From: Nemertoderma westbladi
Taxonomy: Eukaryota > Xenacoelomorpha > Nemertodermatida > Nemertodermatidae
Assembly (NCBI GenBank): GCA_032718475.1
Contig: JAUCBJ010006943.1
Coordinates: 58,502 to 122,501, forward strand
Length of the DNA: 64,000 bases
Reading direction: 5' to 3'
This document shows, piece after piece, positions 43,740-54,949 of the stretch. A program made the position numbers and the translations under genes. The notes under the pieces are model-generated. The model saw nothing but the letters and a program-made list of their open reading frames with translations, made no database searches and had not been told where the DNA came from. Each line of letters opens with the position of its first letter. Within the stretch, counting starts at the first letter, position 1.

Positions 43740-44815
43740 CTGAAGACTATTGACGAAGAGGCTGCCGAACTTCTTTCCGATGAGATGGAGTCGGAACGGG
43801 ACCACATCCTCGAGGCTGAACTCCACCTCGATCAGCTTCGAGGGCTGCTCTCCGTCGACGACCCGCCTTCTCCCGCCGACTGCGACTCAGTTGCGCCCTG
43901 TACTTCTGGTGTTGAGGCCCTTCTGTCAGCTTCGACTCTCCCGAAACTGTCTCTCCCCATTCTCTGGCGATCCCCTGGATTGGAGACAGTTCCACGACCT
44001 AGTTCATCACGCTTGTCGACTTCGATAAGTCTACTGTTTCACCTGCTGCCAAGTTCGTTCATCTGAAGAACTGCCTCTGTGGTCCCGCTCTTGCCGCCGT
44101 GCAGGGCATCAAGTGTGGTGGCGGAGCCTATGCCACTACCACTCAGGAACTGATTTCGCGGTTCGGGCAACCGAACGTTCTGATCGCACTCCACAGCCAG
44201 CGGATTGTGAATGCCCCAGCGGTCGCGACCGACAAACAGGACCAGTTACAAACTTTAGTGGACACCTTCTCTTCCTCTATTCGGGAGTTAGAGTCTCTCT
44301 TCGAAGAAGCAGAGAAAACCGGACTCAACGGGGACCGAGCCCCGTGCGCCTTCTCTACGAAGCTAGCTGGGCTCCTCCTGGCCACGCAGCTGCTCTCAAA
44401 ACTGCCCAAGTCGATCGTCCTGGAGTGGATCCGTAGGAACACCGAGCCTACAGGATGTCACAACCTGGAAGCACTACTAGATTTCCTAAAAACCGAACTG
44501 GAGGGCCTGGAATCGTATCGACGCTTGGGTGAGCTGCCCAGACGCGTTGACAACCCGTCTACGAACCCCAAACCAGCTGCACGCAAACCTTCGGTTACCT
44601 TCTCTTCCAAAACGCTGCGCGCCCCTGCGGCCATTCGCTCACAGAATCTCTGCACTAACTGCCTGGCGTCGGGCCACTACGTTTCTGACTGCCCCCAACC
44701 GCCCAACTGCAGGACTTGCTCTCAGAAGCACCATGGACTTACTTACGAGCTTACTTCCCCTCCTGGGGGATTCTCTAGAGTCGGCTCGTTTGCCCCGTCG
44801 GGTGGATGCTGAACA
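43740..44815 (+). pseudogene. Family B gag (DUF1759-like) with zinc knuckles, frameshifted
   Basis: The N-terminal segment reads with an FSGDPLDWRQFHDLVH motif (around 43960-44010), a hallmark of BEL/Pao gag. A frameshift near 43945-44100 leads to 44099-44812. That part has ELISRFGQPNVLI and LLATQLLSKLPKSIV, then two Cys-rich motifs near 44655-44735 (CTNCLASGHYVSDC and CRTCSQKHH). The protein would have bound the element's RNA. It is broken and not expressible as one frame. Confidence 0.75.
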
Positions 44816-44931
44816 GCCCACTCTGCATTGTCACATCCTCCCATGGATCCCTCGGTGCCCGAATTCCAACCGCCCTGGTAAAGACTACCGTGGCTTGCCG
44901 ATGAACGGATACCGCCCACCTGCAGACTGCT

Positions 44932-45282
44932 GTGGTGACTGCGAGCGACCCCTGCCGAACTACTACTAGGAGGATCAGACTCCTCCTCGACACCGGCTCG
45001 GAGGAGTCTTATATAACTTCCGAGCTCGCTTCCTTTCTCGGGCTGAGGGTCCGGGATACGGCTTCCTTTGCCTCCGAGGCGTTCGGTGGCATTGTCTCAC
45101 CCACCCTGGATCACTGCCAGGTGGACCTTCTGCTCAGCAAGGGCAACTCTTCCCTCGGCATGACAGCCTGGGTAGTTGACACCCAGCGAGTAACTATAGT
45201 CGAGTCCCCCCGCGCCGACTCACTCCCAACCATCTCGAAGGACTCAAGCAGCTTGAGTCCCTGGGGTACACCGAGAGACTAG
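44932..45282 (+). pseudogene. Family B aspartic protease fragment
   Basis: About 116 residues. IRLLLDTGSEESYITSELA carries the Asp-Thr-Gly active-site triad (about residues 20-24), followed by ASEAFGGIVSPT, as in DUF1758-type proteases of BEL/Pao elements. The frame ends before RT, with no in-frame link. Confidence 0.7.
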
Positions 45283-45308
45283 CGTCTCCACCCCCCACTG
45301 CTTACTTC

Positions 45309-45635
45309 TTGCTGCACCATGCCGTGGTGCAGCATGGAAAGAGACGAATTGTCTTCGACGGTGCCTGGAAGTCGCCCAAAGGCCTCTCCATCAACAACTG
45401 TCTGAAGACAGGTCCGAACCTCCTCCCGCTACTCTTCAATGTCACCCTGCGATTCCACGTCTACCCCTGTGTGGCCTTATGGGACATCGTCAAAGCGTTC
45501 CACCAGATCTCTATCGCCAACCGTGTGTACCTCTGCATACGGTGGCGTGATGAGGAGGGGGAGGTTGTGAGCTACTTCGTTCGCCTTCCGTTTGGACTCA
45601 ACTGCTCCCCGAGTGCCCTCCAGTCCACCCTGTGA
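45309..45635 (+). pseudogene. Family B reverse transcriptase, N-terminal part only
   Basis: About 108 residues covering fingers and early palm. RIVFDGAWKSPKGLSINNCL is typical of Pao RTs. ALWDIVKAFHQI carries the first catalytic Asp, and FVRLPFGLNCSPSALQ follows. The frame stops at 45635, and the downstream sequence lacks the second catalytic Asp motif, so the enzyme is dead. Confidence 0.8.
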
Positions 45636-45759
45636 GTCCTGTTCGGCCTGCCTGCGGACGCTGCTTCGGCCCCAGCATTGCCGAGCTCGTCTGCTGATGA
45701 GACCCCGGTCAGTGACCCCTCGGTCATTGACCCCTTGGTCGCCTACTGAGCCGAACTGA

Positions 45760-46559
45760 GTGGAGGTCAACGAACCCCATCTGCAAAGGGGAGTACTGGG
45801 AATTCCATGGGACCCTGTTGCCGACAAAATCTCAGTCAACCTTGACAATGTCGCCCTGTCTAAGGTGTTCACTAAGAGGTCCTTACTGGCCTGCACCACC
45901 TCCATCTTTGACCCCCTGGGTCTCCTCTCCCCTTGGACGCTTTCTCTGCGCTTGCAACTGCAGGCAGCCTGGCACACTGGCTCTGGGTGGGACCATCCAC
46001 TAGACCCTTCTGCCATGAGCATCTGTGTGAATTTCCTCTCCCGCATACCTACGAACCCACCTGCCGTACCCCGGAACTGCTCGTACCCAGACCGTATCGA
46101 GGTCTACGTCGATGCTTTGCCCAAAGCCTACGCGGCTTGTCTCTACACACTGCAGGATGGTGTGTGGACTCTGCTTTGCACCAAAGCACGCACTGCGCCA
46201 CGGCGGCCTGACTTTCGATACCTTGTCTGGAGCTGATGGCGGCTCTGCTGGGAACACGTCTGTATGTATCCGTCCTCAAGGCACACGAAGACCTCCCTGG
46301 GGTCAACGCCCACTTCTATTCGGACTCTACGATAACCCTCGCCTGGCTGAGTAAGCCTTCTGTAACCTGGAAAACCTTTGTGCGCAACCAGGTGGGCGAG
46401 ATCCAGCTCCACGTACCCTCCTATCTTTGGTCCCACATACCAGGGAGTCTGAACCCAGCGGACTTCGCTACCCACGGGTTCGACCTCGTCGATCTTAGCG
46501 CTTCTAGTTGGTGGTCCGGCCCCGACCACGTACCAGTCGTTGACCCACCCGGTCATTGA
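45760..46559 (+). pseudogene. Family B RT-connection / RNase H region
   Basis: 45760-46236 has GVLGIPWDPVADKISV, LLACTTSIFDPLGLLSPW and a C-terminal Tyr-Val-Asp-Ala segment, as in the Pao A17/RNase H region. 46236-46559 continues in another frame with FYSDSTITLAWLS and HIPGSLNPADFATHG, matching the RNase H end. A frameshift lies at the junction near 46236. Confidence 0.75.
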
Positions 46560-47142
46560 CCCGCGACACGTGACTCTGGAGATCCGCTGTCTGTTGTCTC
46601 GTCCTGCCATGGGGAGCGAGACTGTCGTAGACCTCTTACATTTCTCAACACTCACCCGCTCTGTTCGGGTTATGGCATGGGTGTCTCGCTTCATCCACAA
46701 CTGCCAAGCCCTTATCTCACTCTTCTATTTGGAACAGCGCTCGCTGATGAGTGCCGACATAGAGCTGATCCTGGATGGAGACGTTCGCGAATCAGCCCTG
46801 TGGCCCTTACGCCCCTTTATCGATCCGAGGAACAACATCTTCTATGGTTGCCCTCGAACCCAGGAACAATCGCTCCCGCTTCTGCCCAAGAAGTCCCCCC
46901 TCATGCGCCTGATTGCCTGGGACGTTCACATCAACTATAAATATGAGGGAGTCTCCATGATGATGTCTGAGCTGGGCCGAACCGCCTGGATTGCTGGCCT
47001 TTGCTTAATCTGCAAGAAGGTTACCAACGACTGCACTCGATGCCGCCGCTATCACTCCAGCCACTTCGGCACGCCTGAGGGGGGGGGGGGGGCTGCCCAA
47101 ATTCCGCGTCCTGCCCAGTGTGATCCCATTACAGTCCACCAG
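46540..47142 (+). pseudogene. Family B integrase N-terminal (zinc-binding) region, truncated
   Basis: After a linker with RSVRVMAWVSRFIHN, a His-His-Cys-Cys pattern appears near 46930-47050 (DVHINYKYEGV ... ICKKVTNDCTRC). This is the integrase zinc-binding domain. A G-run follows at about 47081-47092. The catalytic core is missing because the family A LTR starts at 47143. Confidence 0.75.
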
Positions 47143-48160
47143 TGTGACGGGATCTGTAAGATCCCGACCGGGTTAGATTTGTACGCATCACCGTTCTGCT
47201 GGCAGTTATGCTAAGTTGCTTTGGCCGGAGGCCGTTGGGGAAAACAATAGAGTTTTGCTTCTCAATATTGATAGTCCAAACGATAATAGCACAATCGGTA
47301 AATCGGTAAATCAGTAACGACACAGATATAATAGCAGAAAATACACAGATTAATTGCTGATGTTAGTGGCGGTGATGGTCATAAACTATGACCGGTCTGC
47401 AACTGAGTAACTAATGAACTGACTGGTAAATCAGTAATGCAGAATAATATATTATTAACACACATGGATATTGATTTCACATCTTACTGTACTTAGCCCT
47501 CTCTACCCAATGGATGCTTTCCTATCTCTAATCACGTGCTTCCCTCCCCGCTATTGGCTAATATACTAATTGTCACTTTGGCACTCCCTGTGAGTGTTTC
47601 CCCCCGCTGCTAGCCTCTACTAGCTGTATTCCTTCCGAGGTGGTTTGACCTCTCACCTCTCTCAGTGGCTTTAGCGCTTGTGTCCCCCCCCCCCCCCCCC
47701 AATATTGGTTATGAGACGAGATTAATATTGGTAATCTATCCACTAACTTATTCCCAACTTATTGGTGAAATGCCACTGGTCCCATTTTCTGGTGGGTAAT
47801 GAAGTGGAATTGAATCCGCTTACACTCCCCCCCCCCCCATGCTATCTTCCCGGTGAGAAGATAGCATCAACCTTAAGTGCGCTTCAATTCCGCTGGAACC
47901 CAATCTAATATCGGGCGTGGGGTGGAGTTCTTTTCTCGGGGTCGACTTTCCAGACCGCCCCCCCTGGGTATGTTATTACTACCCCTCCTTGGTACAATCG
48001 CGAGTTATGTTGCACCAAGGTATCTGGTGTCTCTGTTTGAGACAATTGTGCTCTCTCTTCACACAATTTTTCGCAACCTCTCTCTGATCTCACTCTCGGA
48101 CCCCTCTGTCCCTTACTCTCTCTCTCACGGACCTCAAATTACCCAACTCTAAGGTTATCA
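47143..48160 (-). mobile_element. Family A LTR plus internal fragment
   Basis: 47143-47824 is an LTR of family A (TGTGACGGGATC ... GAATCCGCTTACA) with more divergence and a C-run at 47684-47700. 47825-48160 continues with the purine tract complement, the 11-bp hairpin (47839-47867) and sequence matching 35090-35350. It has the same orientation as the complete copy but no coding part or second LTR. It abuts the family B integrase fragment. Confidence 0.85.
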
Positions 48161-48282
48161 TTGAGAATCCGTTTATTATTCTCCTGTAAATAAACGAAGA
48201 AGCGTTTCATCAGTTAATCCCTGAAAACAAACGCAATAATTTTTATTGTCCGTTTAAATCCTTTTTTTGTCATTTTTTTTAA

Positions 48283-48475
48283 TTTTTATGTCCTCCAGAA
48301 ATTTACCGTTAGGTTCCATGCTACCGGTTTCTCTACTGCTGTTCTCTTATGCTATCAGTACCGATATTAGTTTTTTTTTACTTTTTATGTCCTCCAGAAA
48401 TTTACCGTTAGGTTCCATGCTACCGGTTTATCTACTGCTGTTCTCTCAGGCTATCAGTACCGGTATTAGTATATA
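48283..48475. repeat. 99-bp direct duplication
   Basis: TTTTTATGTCCTCCAGAAAT starts both copies (48283 and 48382). They are nearly identical through GCTATCAGTACCG(A/G)TATTAG. Confidence 0.9.
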
Positions 48476-48627
48476 GAGCATTATTTTGCAGTATTGCATG
48501 TACAGATGTAGGTATAAAGGTATTTTAGGTATTTTAGTACCGGTACCGGCACCGGTACTGCGGCGCTGTAGGCCTACTGTGTAGCCAACCATTTAAATAC
48601 GGTACTGGTAGGCCTACCGGCTGACCG

Positions 48628-49440
48628 GTTGTTTTGGTTAGAAAATCAAGCCTCTGTAACCTGCTCCTTTCCCTGATTTGGTAAAGTGACCGTGTATTGT
48701 TTTGGTTAGAAAGGCCCGCCTCTGTAACCTGCTCCTTATTTCCTTCATTTTGTAAAGTGACTGTTTATTGTTTTGTTTAGAAAATCCCGCCTCTGTAACC
48801 TGCCCCTTTTCCCTCAATTAGTTAAAGTGATCGTTTATTGTTTTGGTTAGTAAATCCCGCCTCTGTAATCTGCTCCTTTCTCTCAATTGGTAATGTTATC
48901 GTTTATTGTTTTGGTTAGAAAATCCCGTCTCTGTAACCTGCTTCTTTCCCTGATTTGGTAAAGTGACTGTTTGTTCGTTTTGGTTAGAAAATCCCGCCTC
49001 TGTAACCTGCTCCTTTCTCTCAATTGGTAATGTTATTGTTTATTGTTTTGGTTAGAAAATCCCGTCTCTGTAACCTGCTTCTTTCCCTGATTTGGTAAAG
49101 TGACTGTTTATTGTTTTGGTTAGAAAATCCCGCCTCTGTAACCTGCTCCTTTCTCTCATGGTAATGTTATCGTTTATTGTTTTGGTTAGAAAATCCCGTC
49201 TCTGTAACCTGCTCCTTTCCCTGATTTGTTAAAGTGACTGTTTATTGTTTTGGTTAGAAAATCCCGCCTCTGTAACCCGCTCCTTTCCCTCAATTAGTTA
49301 AATAATCGTTTATTGTTTTGGTTAGAAAGGCCCGCCTCTGTAACCTGCTCCTTTCCTTCATTTGGTAAAGTGACTGTTTATTGTTTGGGTTAGAAAATCC
49401 GGCCTTAACCTGCTCCTTTCCATCAATTGGTAATTGTTTT
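48628..49440. repeat. Minisatellite, about 69-bp unit, 12 copies with alternating subtypes
   Basis: Each unit carries TTGTTTTGGTTAGAAAATCC, then CTCTGTAACCTGCTCCTTTC. Two unit types tend to alternate. One ends like GATTTGGTAAAGTGACTG and the other like CAATTGGTAATGTTATCG, giving a two-unit higher-order repeat best seen at about 48840-49230. No coding potential. Confidence 0.9.
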
Positions 49441-49993
49441 TGGCTATAAAATGAGTGTTTTGCTACGTCATGTGGTAATCGATTATCGACAACAACCACA
49501 AACTATTAAATTTAGAGTCTTTTACCACAGGCGCATATGGAAATCTATCTCATCGTCTGTAAATCATGGAATCATGGAATGTTTTGGCACAGGCATAGTG
49601 CAGTAGTGAAATCAACGATCTGACAGTCCAGAAATCACCAGTCTGACAGTTTGAAGAAATACATACATAAAAAGTCATTAAAATGACAATAAAAGTCATT
49701 AAATGGACAACAAAAGTCATTATGCATAATTCGTAAAAAAAAATGACAAAAAAAGTCAAATAAAATGACATAAAAAATCACTGCCAATAACTATGTTACA
49801 TTCGATCCTGATTAAGTTCAGTCTGACACCCATAACAATAGTATACTGGCAGACTGGTATACTGTATAGGACTGTAGGACAGTAGGATGGCAGGATGGAG
49901 GCCCCCAAACAGGAATGAGCTCCTTAATACAGTATGCAGTAATAATCAACAAATCTTATCTCAGTATGGTTATCCTGCTATCCGCATCACCCA
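49441..49993. other. Noncoding, AAAGTCATT repeats
   Basis: 49670-49770 contains five variants of AAAAGTCATTAAAATGACA. No gene is visible. Confidence 0.5.
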
Positions 49994-51085
49994 ACTGCCC
50001 AAGGCGTTCTTTACTAAAGGCCATGCAACCGTGCAGGACTGGGGGCTGACTGGAGGCTGATAATTCTGATTCTGTTAATTTAAGTGTCTTTCAGAAGTTC
50101 TGTAAGCACTGGTCGGCATACTGCTGTACTGCAGTACTGGCATATCTCAGTATCTAATGTAGCAATGCAGGTAATTAACACTGTTTGGTGCCGCGTGCCG
50201 GTACTAATAGGCCTACATTAGCTGATTGGGCACATTGACAAACTAGGGTACCGGTATGTGCTGATGTGGGTGTGTGTGGCAAAGCTGCAAAGGCCAATAA
50301 CAATTAGTGGATTGCAGTACAGTAGGCCTACCTATTTTTGAAAATTGTGGATTCGGCTCAATATTTCAACTTTTGCCGGATGCCAGCGCAAAATGTTGTG
50401 TGTTTGGCAGTTTGGCTGTCGATCAAACTACGATGCAGCGATGACAATGGTGAACCAGTTCGAGTTTCAGTTTATCGATTACCGCCTGGAATTGAAGAAC
50501 ATCGCCGATGGGTACAAGCTATACATTCACTTAAACATTCACGGACTGCTGTTATAAATATGCAAAGTCTAGAAACACTGGGCAGCTGGGTGTCAGGTGG
50601 TTAAGGATTAGTAAACTTATTACTCGTTTCCCATTGTAAGCCTCGTTGTGCTTGGCCCGGTTTTGTCTGAAAATTGTTTTCCTCAACGTTTATTGAATGC
50701 CTTTAATAATTATGCAAAGTCTGAAAACCGATTGAGTAACTGCTGATTAATAGCAGATGGATACATACTCACACTTATATATATATGTATAGGGCCTATA
50801 GGTAGATATATAGGACCTACCCAAACTATTAACAAAACCTGTCTATTCTATCTATTCACCCAGTCTATTCTAGGATGGTTCGTTATTAAGGCATTACAAT
50901 TTTTATAAAATTTATAATGGTTGATTTTGTTAAAAATTTGGTTGTTTTAGATAGTATGTAGTATGAACAGGCGTTCCAAAACATATAATGCAAGTATTAT
51001 AGTCAGCCTCCAGTCAGCCTCCAGTCCTGCACGGTTGCATGGCCTTTCTGCCTTTAGTAAAGAACGCCTTGGCATCACCGGATCC
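49994..51085. mobile_element. Inverted-repeat unit enclosing a THAP-like remnant
   Basis: AAGGCGTTCTTTACTAAAGG, GCCATGCAACCGTGCAGGACTG and CTGACTGGAGGCTGA (50001-50061) recur inverted at about 51001-51075 with a small insertion. The enclosed about 0.9 kb contains the broken THAP-like exon. P-type transposons encode THAP domains, so this may be a relic of such an element, but target duplications are not seen. Confidence 0.55.
50345..50604 (+). pseudogene. THAP-type zinc-finger exon, frameshifted
   Basis: From about 50399 one frame reads CVWQFGCRSNYDAA, like the N-terminal C..C of THAP domains. Near 50450 the THAP-like signal moves to another frame as VRVSVYRLPPGIEEHRRWVQAI, matching the usual phenylalanine/proline strand and the RR-W helix. 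The C-terminal Cys-x2-His pair is not seen. One frameshift therefore breaks the domain. It could be a sequencing error in a real exon or a dead transposon gene. Confidence 0.5.
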
Positions 51086-51441
51086 TTGTATCCAAAGTTT
51101 TACACCCAGTCTGTAGTCCAGCAGTCAGCCAGTACAGCAGTAACGGTACGGCAGTACACAAGCAGACAAGTACTACTGAAGTAGAGCAGTAGGTACTGTA
51201 ATTTAACTGGTCCGCATTTGATTTTTATCGACCCCAGCGGCCCAGCCCAGCTACCCCTGCCATGCGGCCATTGCAGCATTGGATGATGAAAGGGTGAGTG
51301 TGGAGGGGGCCCTGGCTTGGCCCCTGGCGGCAGCCGGCAGGGCCACCTTGTCAGCGAAAAAATTTGACAAATAGATCAGTAGATTACAGGCCCGACGCCG
51401 ACACTCAACAAACTCAAAACTGCAGAGCTGAGCACAGGAGC

Positions 51442-51463
51442 ACCCCCCCCCCCCCCCCCCCCG
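51442..51463. repeat. Poly-C tract (20 C)
   Basis: A 20-base run of C in otherwise mixed sequence. A Gly-rich frame on the opposite strand (51251-51520) is an artefact of it. Confidence 0.9.
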
Positions 51464-51619
51464 TGTTAGGGCTGTAGGGTCGTGTAGCTTTAGCCATTCA
51501 AAAAGTCGCTGGATCAGCAATAGGCTAGGGGCTGAGGGGTATGTGCTACAATGCTATATAATAATAATAGGCCTATAACTGCAGAACTGTATACAGCTGT
51601 ACAGTATACTACTAGTATC

Positions 51620-51850
51620 AGCATGCTGCATTGCAGCTGCATTTTTAAGAATGCTGTGCCGGCCACAACTCCCTATCACCCATGACATTTGATAGATCAT
51701 CCTCATCTTCAAGGCCAGTGTCCTTTAAGATGCGTCTCAAGAAAGTCATGGGCTGTCCACCATGCTTATTCACTCCATGAGGCTGCCAGCCAAAGTACAA
51801 GATTATGCACTGGCTGGTCCTCACGGCGAAAGCAATGTCCTGCAAAGCGG
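51620..51850 (-). pseudogene. LINE 3' end fragment
   Basis: About 200 bp nearly identical to 18310-18510: minus-strand GVNKHGGQPMTFLRRILKDT then GLEDEDDLSNVMGDRELW. It also shares the adjacent GCATGCTGCATTGCAGCTGC. A 5'-truncated insertion of the same LINE family as 18310-19833. Confidence 0.85.
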
Positions 51851-52612
51851 AGCTGTATAATACAATATTTAGGTATGGTACGGTACCGGTACCTACTACA
51901 GTTAGGAACACTGGTCACTTTCTGGCTGAAGCTCAGCCAAAAATTATCCACATATTTACAGCCGAAGTCTGAAAGTGTCCGTGCAGCCACTATTTGTCCT
52001 TCACACGCTGTGATTACTGGATTATATTTTCGGACATATTTTGGCTGTAACTTCACTAGTCCTCAAAACAGAAGCTGGGCTGCTGGGCACATGAGGTGAC
52101 AATTTTTACTTTTAATAATATTAATGATAGTTATCCCTGTATCCCAACGATGAGATTCAGAGATTCTAATTCTCAAATTAATTTATACAGAATTTTATGG
52201 CGGTCTCTAATGTGTTTCTAAAGGTGTTTCTAATGCATCTAATGGCATAATTTTTAGAATGCCAATGTTAAAATTTCACTGCCGGTTTTCAAATGAAATT
52301 TAGCATTGTTTTCTGTGGAGTAAATTTCACTCTGAGAGCATTTTCCGCGGACACATTCTGGCTGTAAATTGGACAATTTGTGACCAGTGTTCCTGACTGT
52401 ACTATTGCTACTGCAGTACTGTACTATGTTTGTCCGCGTAGGCCCGACTGGCGTAGCGTTAAGACCTGCCTACTTCTGTACTCATATTACTTCACTAGGC
52501 CTATCCGATATAACCGCAGAACCGGACATGTACAGATGTATATACCGGTAGCCTACCGGTATATTATTTATTTTCTATATTTCGGTATATACTTTCTTAG
52601 GTCTATACCTGT
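51851..52612. other. Noncoding flank upstream of the C2H2 gene
   Basis: No gene recognised. A TTTCTTAG just before 52600 could be a splice acceptor in front of the C2H2 coding exon. Many CCGGT and TACAGTA words are present. Confidence 0.4.
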
Positions 52613-53920
52613 ATGCTTCTTAAAGTCCTTGACCAAAAGGAATTTTTCAAGAAAAGAGTGAGTCATCGATTGAATATGAATCCAGCTTGTGAAGACATCA
52701 AAGTAACATTTAATATGATAAATCAAGATAACAGTTCTTATGATGAGGTCCAAACCAGTGTTGAAGAGGAATCTGTCTTAAGGCCCATAGTTACTTTAGT
52801 AAAGCAGGAAATCTCTCACGATGACCCCCACCCCCCGACTACTTCTGATAACATTGATAACTCATGTATCGCTATTAATCAAGACAACATCGGCGGACAA
52901 CTGCCTATTAGTTACATGAGCGAGAGCGATACCTTCAACAGTTCCAGTTGGGATATTCCAAACAATAATGATTCTATTGAAGCTGATCCTCGCCCTGGAA
53001 GAGATAATGAAAATCAAGGATACGAATTAATCCTTCCTGATATTAATTCCGAACAATATAATCTCTTTGGGAAAAGTGAGATATCGAATAATATTGGTAA
53101 ATTGCTCTTTATGGAAGGAAAATATAATATATATACAAACTACAAAATGTGTAAACTGAAAAAGCATAAATGTTCTTATTGTGGAAAGTCAATGGATAAA
53201 GCCCGTCTTCAGCTTCATATAGATACAATTCATAAAGGAATAAAATATAAATGTCCGAGTTGTGATAAATTATATTGTACGAAGAGAAATCTGCAGAGTC
53301 ATATTAACTCATTGCATAAAGGAATCAAATTCAACTGTATTCATTGTGATAAATCGTATGATACGAATAGTCATCTTAAGATTCACATCGATTCAGTCCA
53401 CAAAGGGATCAAGTATGATTGCTATATTTGTGGTAATGTATATTCGACACAGAGCTACCTCAAGATTCACATCGATTCAGTCCATAATGGTGTCAAATAT
53501 GATTGTTCAATTTGTGGCAATCAATTCCCAAAGAGAACAATTCTTAATAACCACATAGATGCAGTCCATAAAGGCATCAAACACAATTGCTCTATTTGTG
53601 ATAAATCATATTCAGCAAAGGACGATCTAAAAGTTCATATAGACTCAATTCATAAAGGGATAAAGCATAAATGTACTATTTGTCTTAAGTCATATGGTAC
53701 AAAGACAAATCTAAACAAACATATAAACTCAATTCATAAAGGCAACAAGTACAATTGTACTATTTGCGATAAAATACTCACTTCTAAACAATATCTCGAG
53801 ACGCACATTGACTCAACTCATAGGGGGATAAAATATAACTGTCTTCTTTGCGATAAATCATGTTCTACGAAGGGCAATCTAAACAAACATACAGTTTCAG
53901 CCCATAAAGGAATCAAATAA
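52613..53920 (+). CDS. C2H2 zinc-finger protein, nine tandem fingers, 435 residues
   Basis: The first about 180 residues are acidic and Ser/Asn-rich with no known domain. VKQE near residue 63 fits a sumoylation site. From Cys187 to the end are nine C2H2 fingers of 28-residue period, each C-x2-C-x12-H-x4-H (for example CSYCGKSMDKARLQLHIDTIH). Linkers are KGIKY/KGIKH rather than the usual TGEKP. The fingers are very similar to each other at the DNA level (84-bp units, 53170-53920), which points to recent expansion or homogenisation. The likely role is sequence-specific DNA binding in the nucleus; targets are unknown. The ATG at 52613 is the first in frame. A start at Met22 is also possible, and a 5' exon may be spliced on. 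A C-run follows the stop at 53939-53961. Confidence 0.85.
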   Translation: MLLKVLDQKEFFKKRVSHRLNMNPACEDIKVTFNMINQDNSSYDEVQTSVEEESVLRPIVTLVKQEISHDDPHPPTTSDNIDNSCIAINQDNIGGQLPISYMSESDTFNSSSWDIPNNNDSIEADPRPGRDNENQGYELILPDINSEQYNLFGKSEISNNIGKLLFMEGKYNIYTNYKMCKLKKHKCSYCGKSMDKARLQLHIDTIHKGIKYKCPSCDKLYCTKRNLQSHINSLHKGIKFNCIHCDKSYDTNSHLKIHIDSVHKGIKYDCYICGNVYSTQSYLKIHIDSVHNGVKYDCSICGNQFPKRTILNNHIDAVHKGIKHNCSICDKSYSAKDDLKVHIDSIHKGIKHKCTICLKSYGTKTNLNKHINSIHKGNKYNCTICDKILTSKQYLETHIDSTHRGIKYNCLLCDKSCSTKGNLNKHTVSAHKGIK

Positions 53921-54940
53921 TTAAGTATACACTAACCACCCCCCCCCCCCCCCCCCCCCCCACCACCCAGTCCCAATTTTCTACAAATCTGCTTTCTATT
54001 TGAGATTAAATTTGAGATGAAGATAATTTTTCCATCCGATTTCTTAGTCTGAAGTTTACATATTTTTTTGATCAACTTATTTTAGAAAAATTCAAATAGT
54101 TTCAACTAGGCCCTATCTCCTTGATTGTTATATTCGTTCTCAATCTTTAGTTATAATCGTTTTAAAATCGAACTATATTACAATACGGCTATATTTAACT
54201 TTCACTTGTTACACCTCGGTTATTATTCAACCTTAGACTAGACAAAAATCGATTTGTTTAAACGTTTTATTTGTTTTGTTTTATGTTTTTTATTGTTTAG
54301 AATGTTTTTTTAGTTACATAGTTATAACATGTTAACACATTCAAACATGTACAGCTGCAAAGTTAAGATGTTACAAATAAGATAAGATAATACATTTATT
54401 TCCATTGTAAACATATGCAATAATTGTTTAATTTAAAGGACTGGGGTTCCTTGGTTTGAAATTAATACTACCAGGCAGTATTAATTTAATATAAATTTTC
54501 TGATTTTCAGTATTTCATTCCAAATTTCATTTGAAATGTTAGGTATTTCTTAGTAAATACAATTGATTCAATGCGCTGGCTTCCCTATATAGCTGATATT
54601 ACCTTCTTAAAATTAAAAAGAAACATAACAAACAGTGACGAAACATGTGTTTAAAACAATACCAATGTTTTTAAATTTTGTTCAGCTTTTTCAACCTTAT
54701 AATGTTTGTTGATACTGATGGAAAGCTAGCCAGTGAACATGCAAGGTTTCCAAATGTGTAACACAATCTGAATTTGCATGGATTTTCGTCTGCGCAAGGC
54801 AATTTTGCTTAATTGACTATTTTTACTATGTTGAGTTGATCACACCATATTCTAGAACATTTTGTTTATGTATGAATAGCTACTTAAGGGATTCCATTGT
54901 TGACCAGCTACTTTTATGAAATACACAAAATTTTTCCCAA
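53921..54940. other. Noncoding, poly-C then AT-rich
   Basis: Begins with a run of 23 C (53939-53961), then AT-rich sequence, which may include the 3' UTR of the zinc-finger gene. No gene. Confidence 0.5.
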
Positions 54941-54949
54941 ATATGGTTC

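Larger units (their letters stand above)
43740..47142 (+). mobile_element. Decayed BEL/Pao retrotransposon (family B)
   Basis: Plus-strand fragments in BEL/Pao order: gag (about 43740-44815), aspartic protease (44932-45282), RT N-terminal part (45309-45635), RT-to-RNase H region (45760-46559) and integrase zinc-binding region (46540-47142). Frameshifts separate nearly every block. The RT segment that should carry the catalytic Asp pair is missing between 45635 and 45760, and the integrase is cut off by the family A LTR at 47143. No LTRs of its own are identifiable in the window. Confidence 0.85.

Noticed and set aside
44113-46700. Multiple alternative frames over the BEL/Pao remnant
   Set aside because: GC-rich coding DNA opens several frames. 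Only those with gag, protease, RT, RNase H and integrase motifs were kept.
48628-49440. CRISPR-like array
   Set aside because: The units are contiguous 69-bp tandem repeats without unique spacers, that is, a minisatellite.
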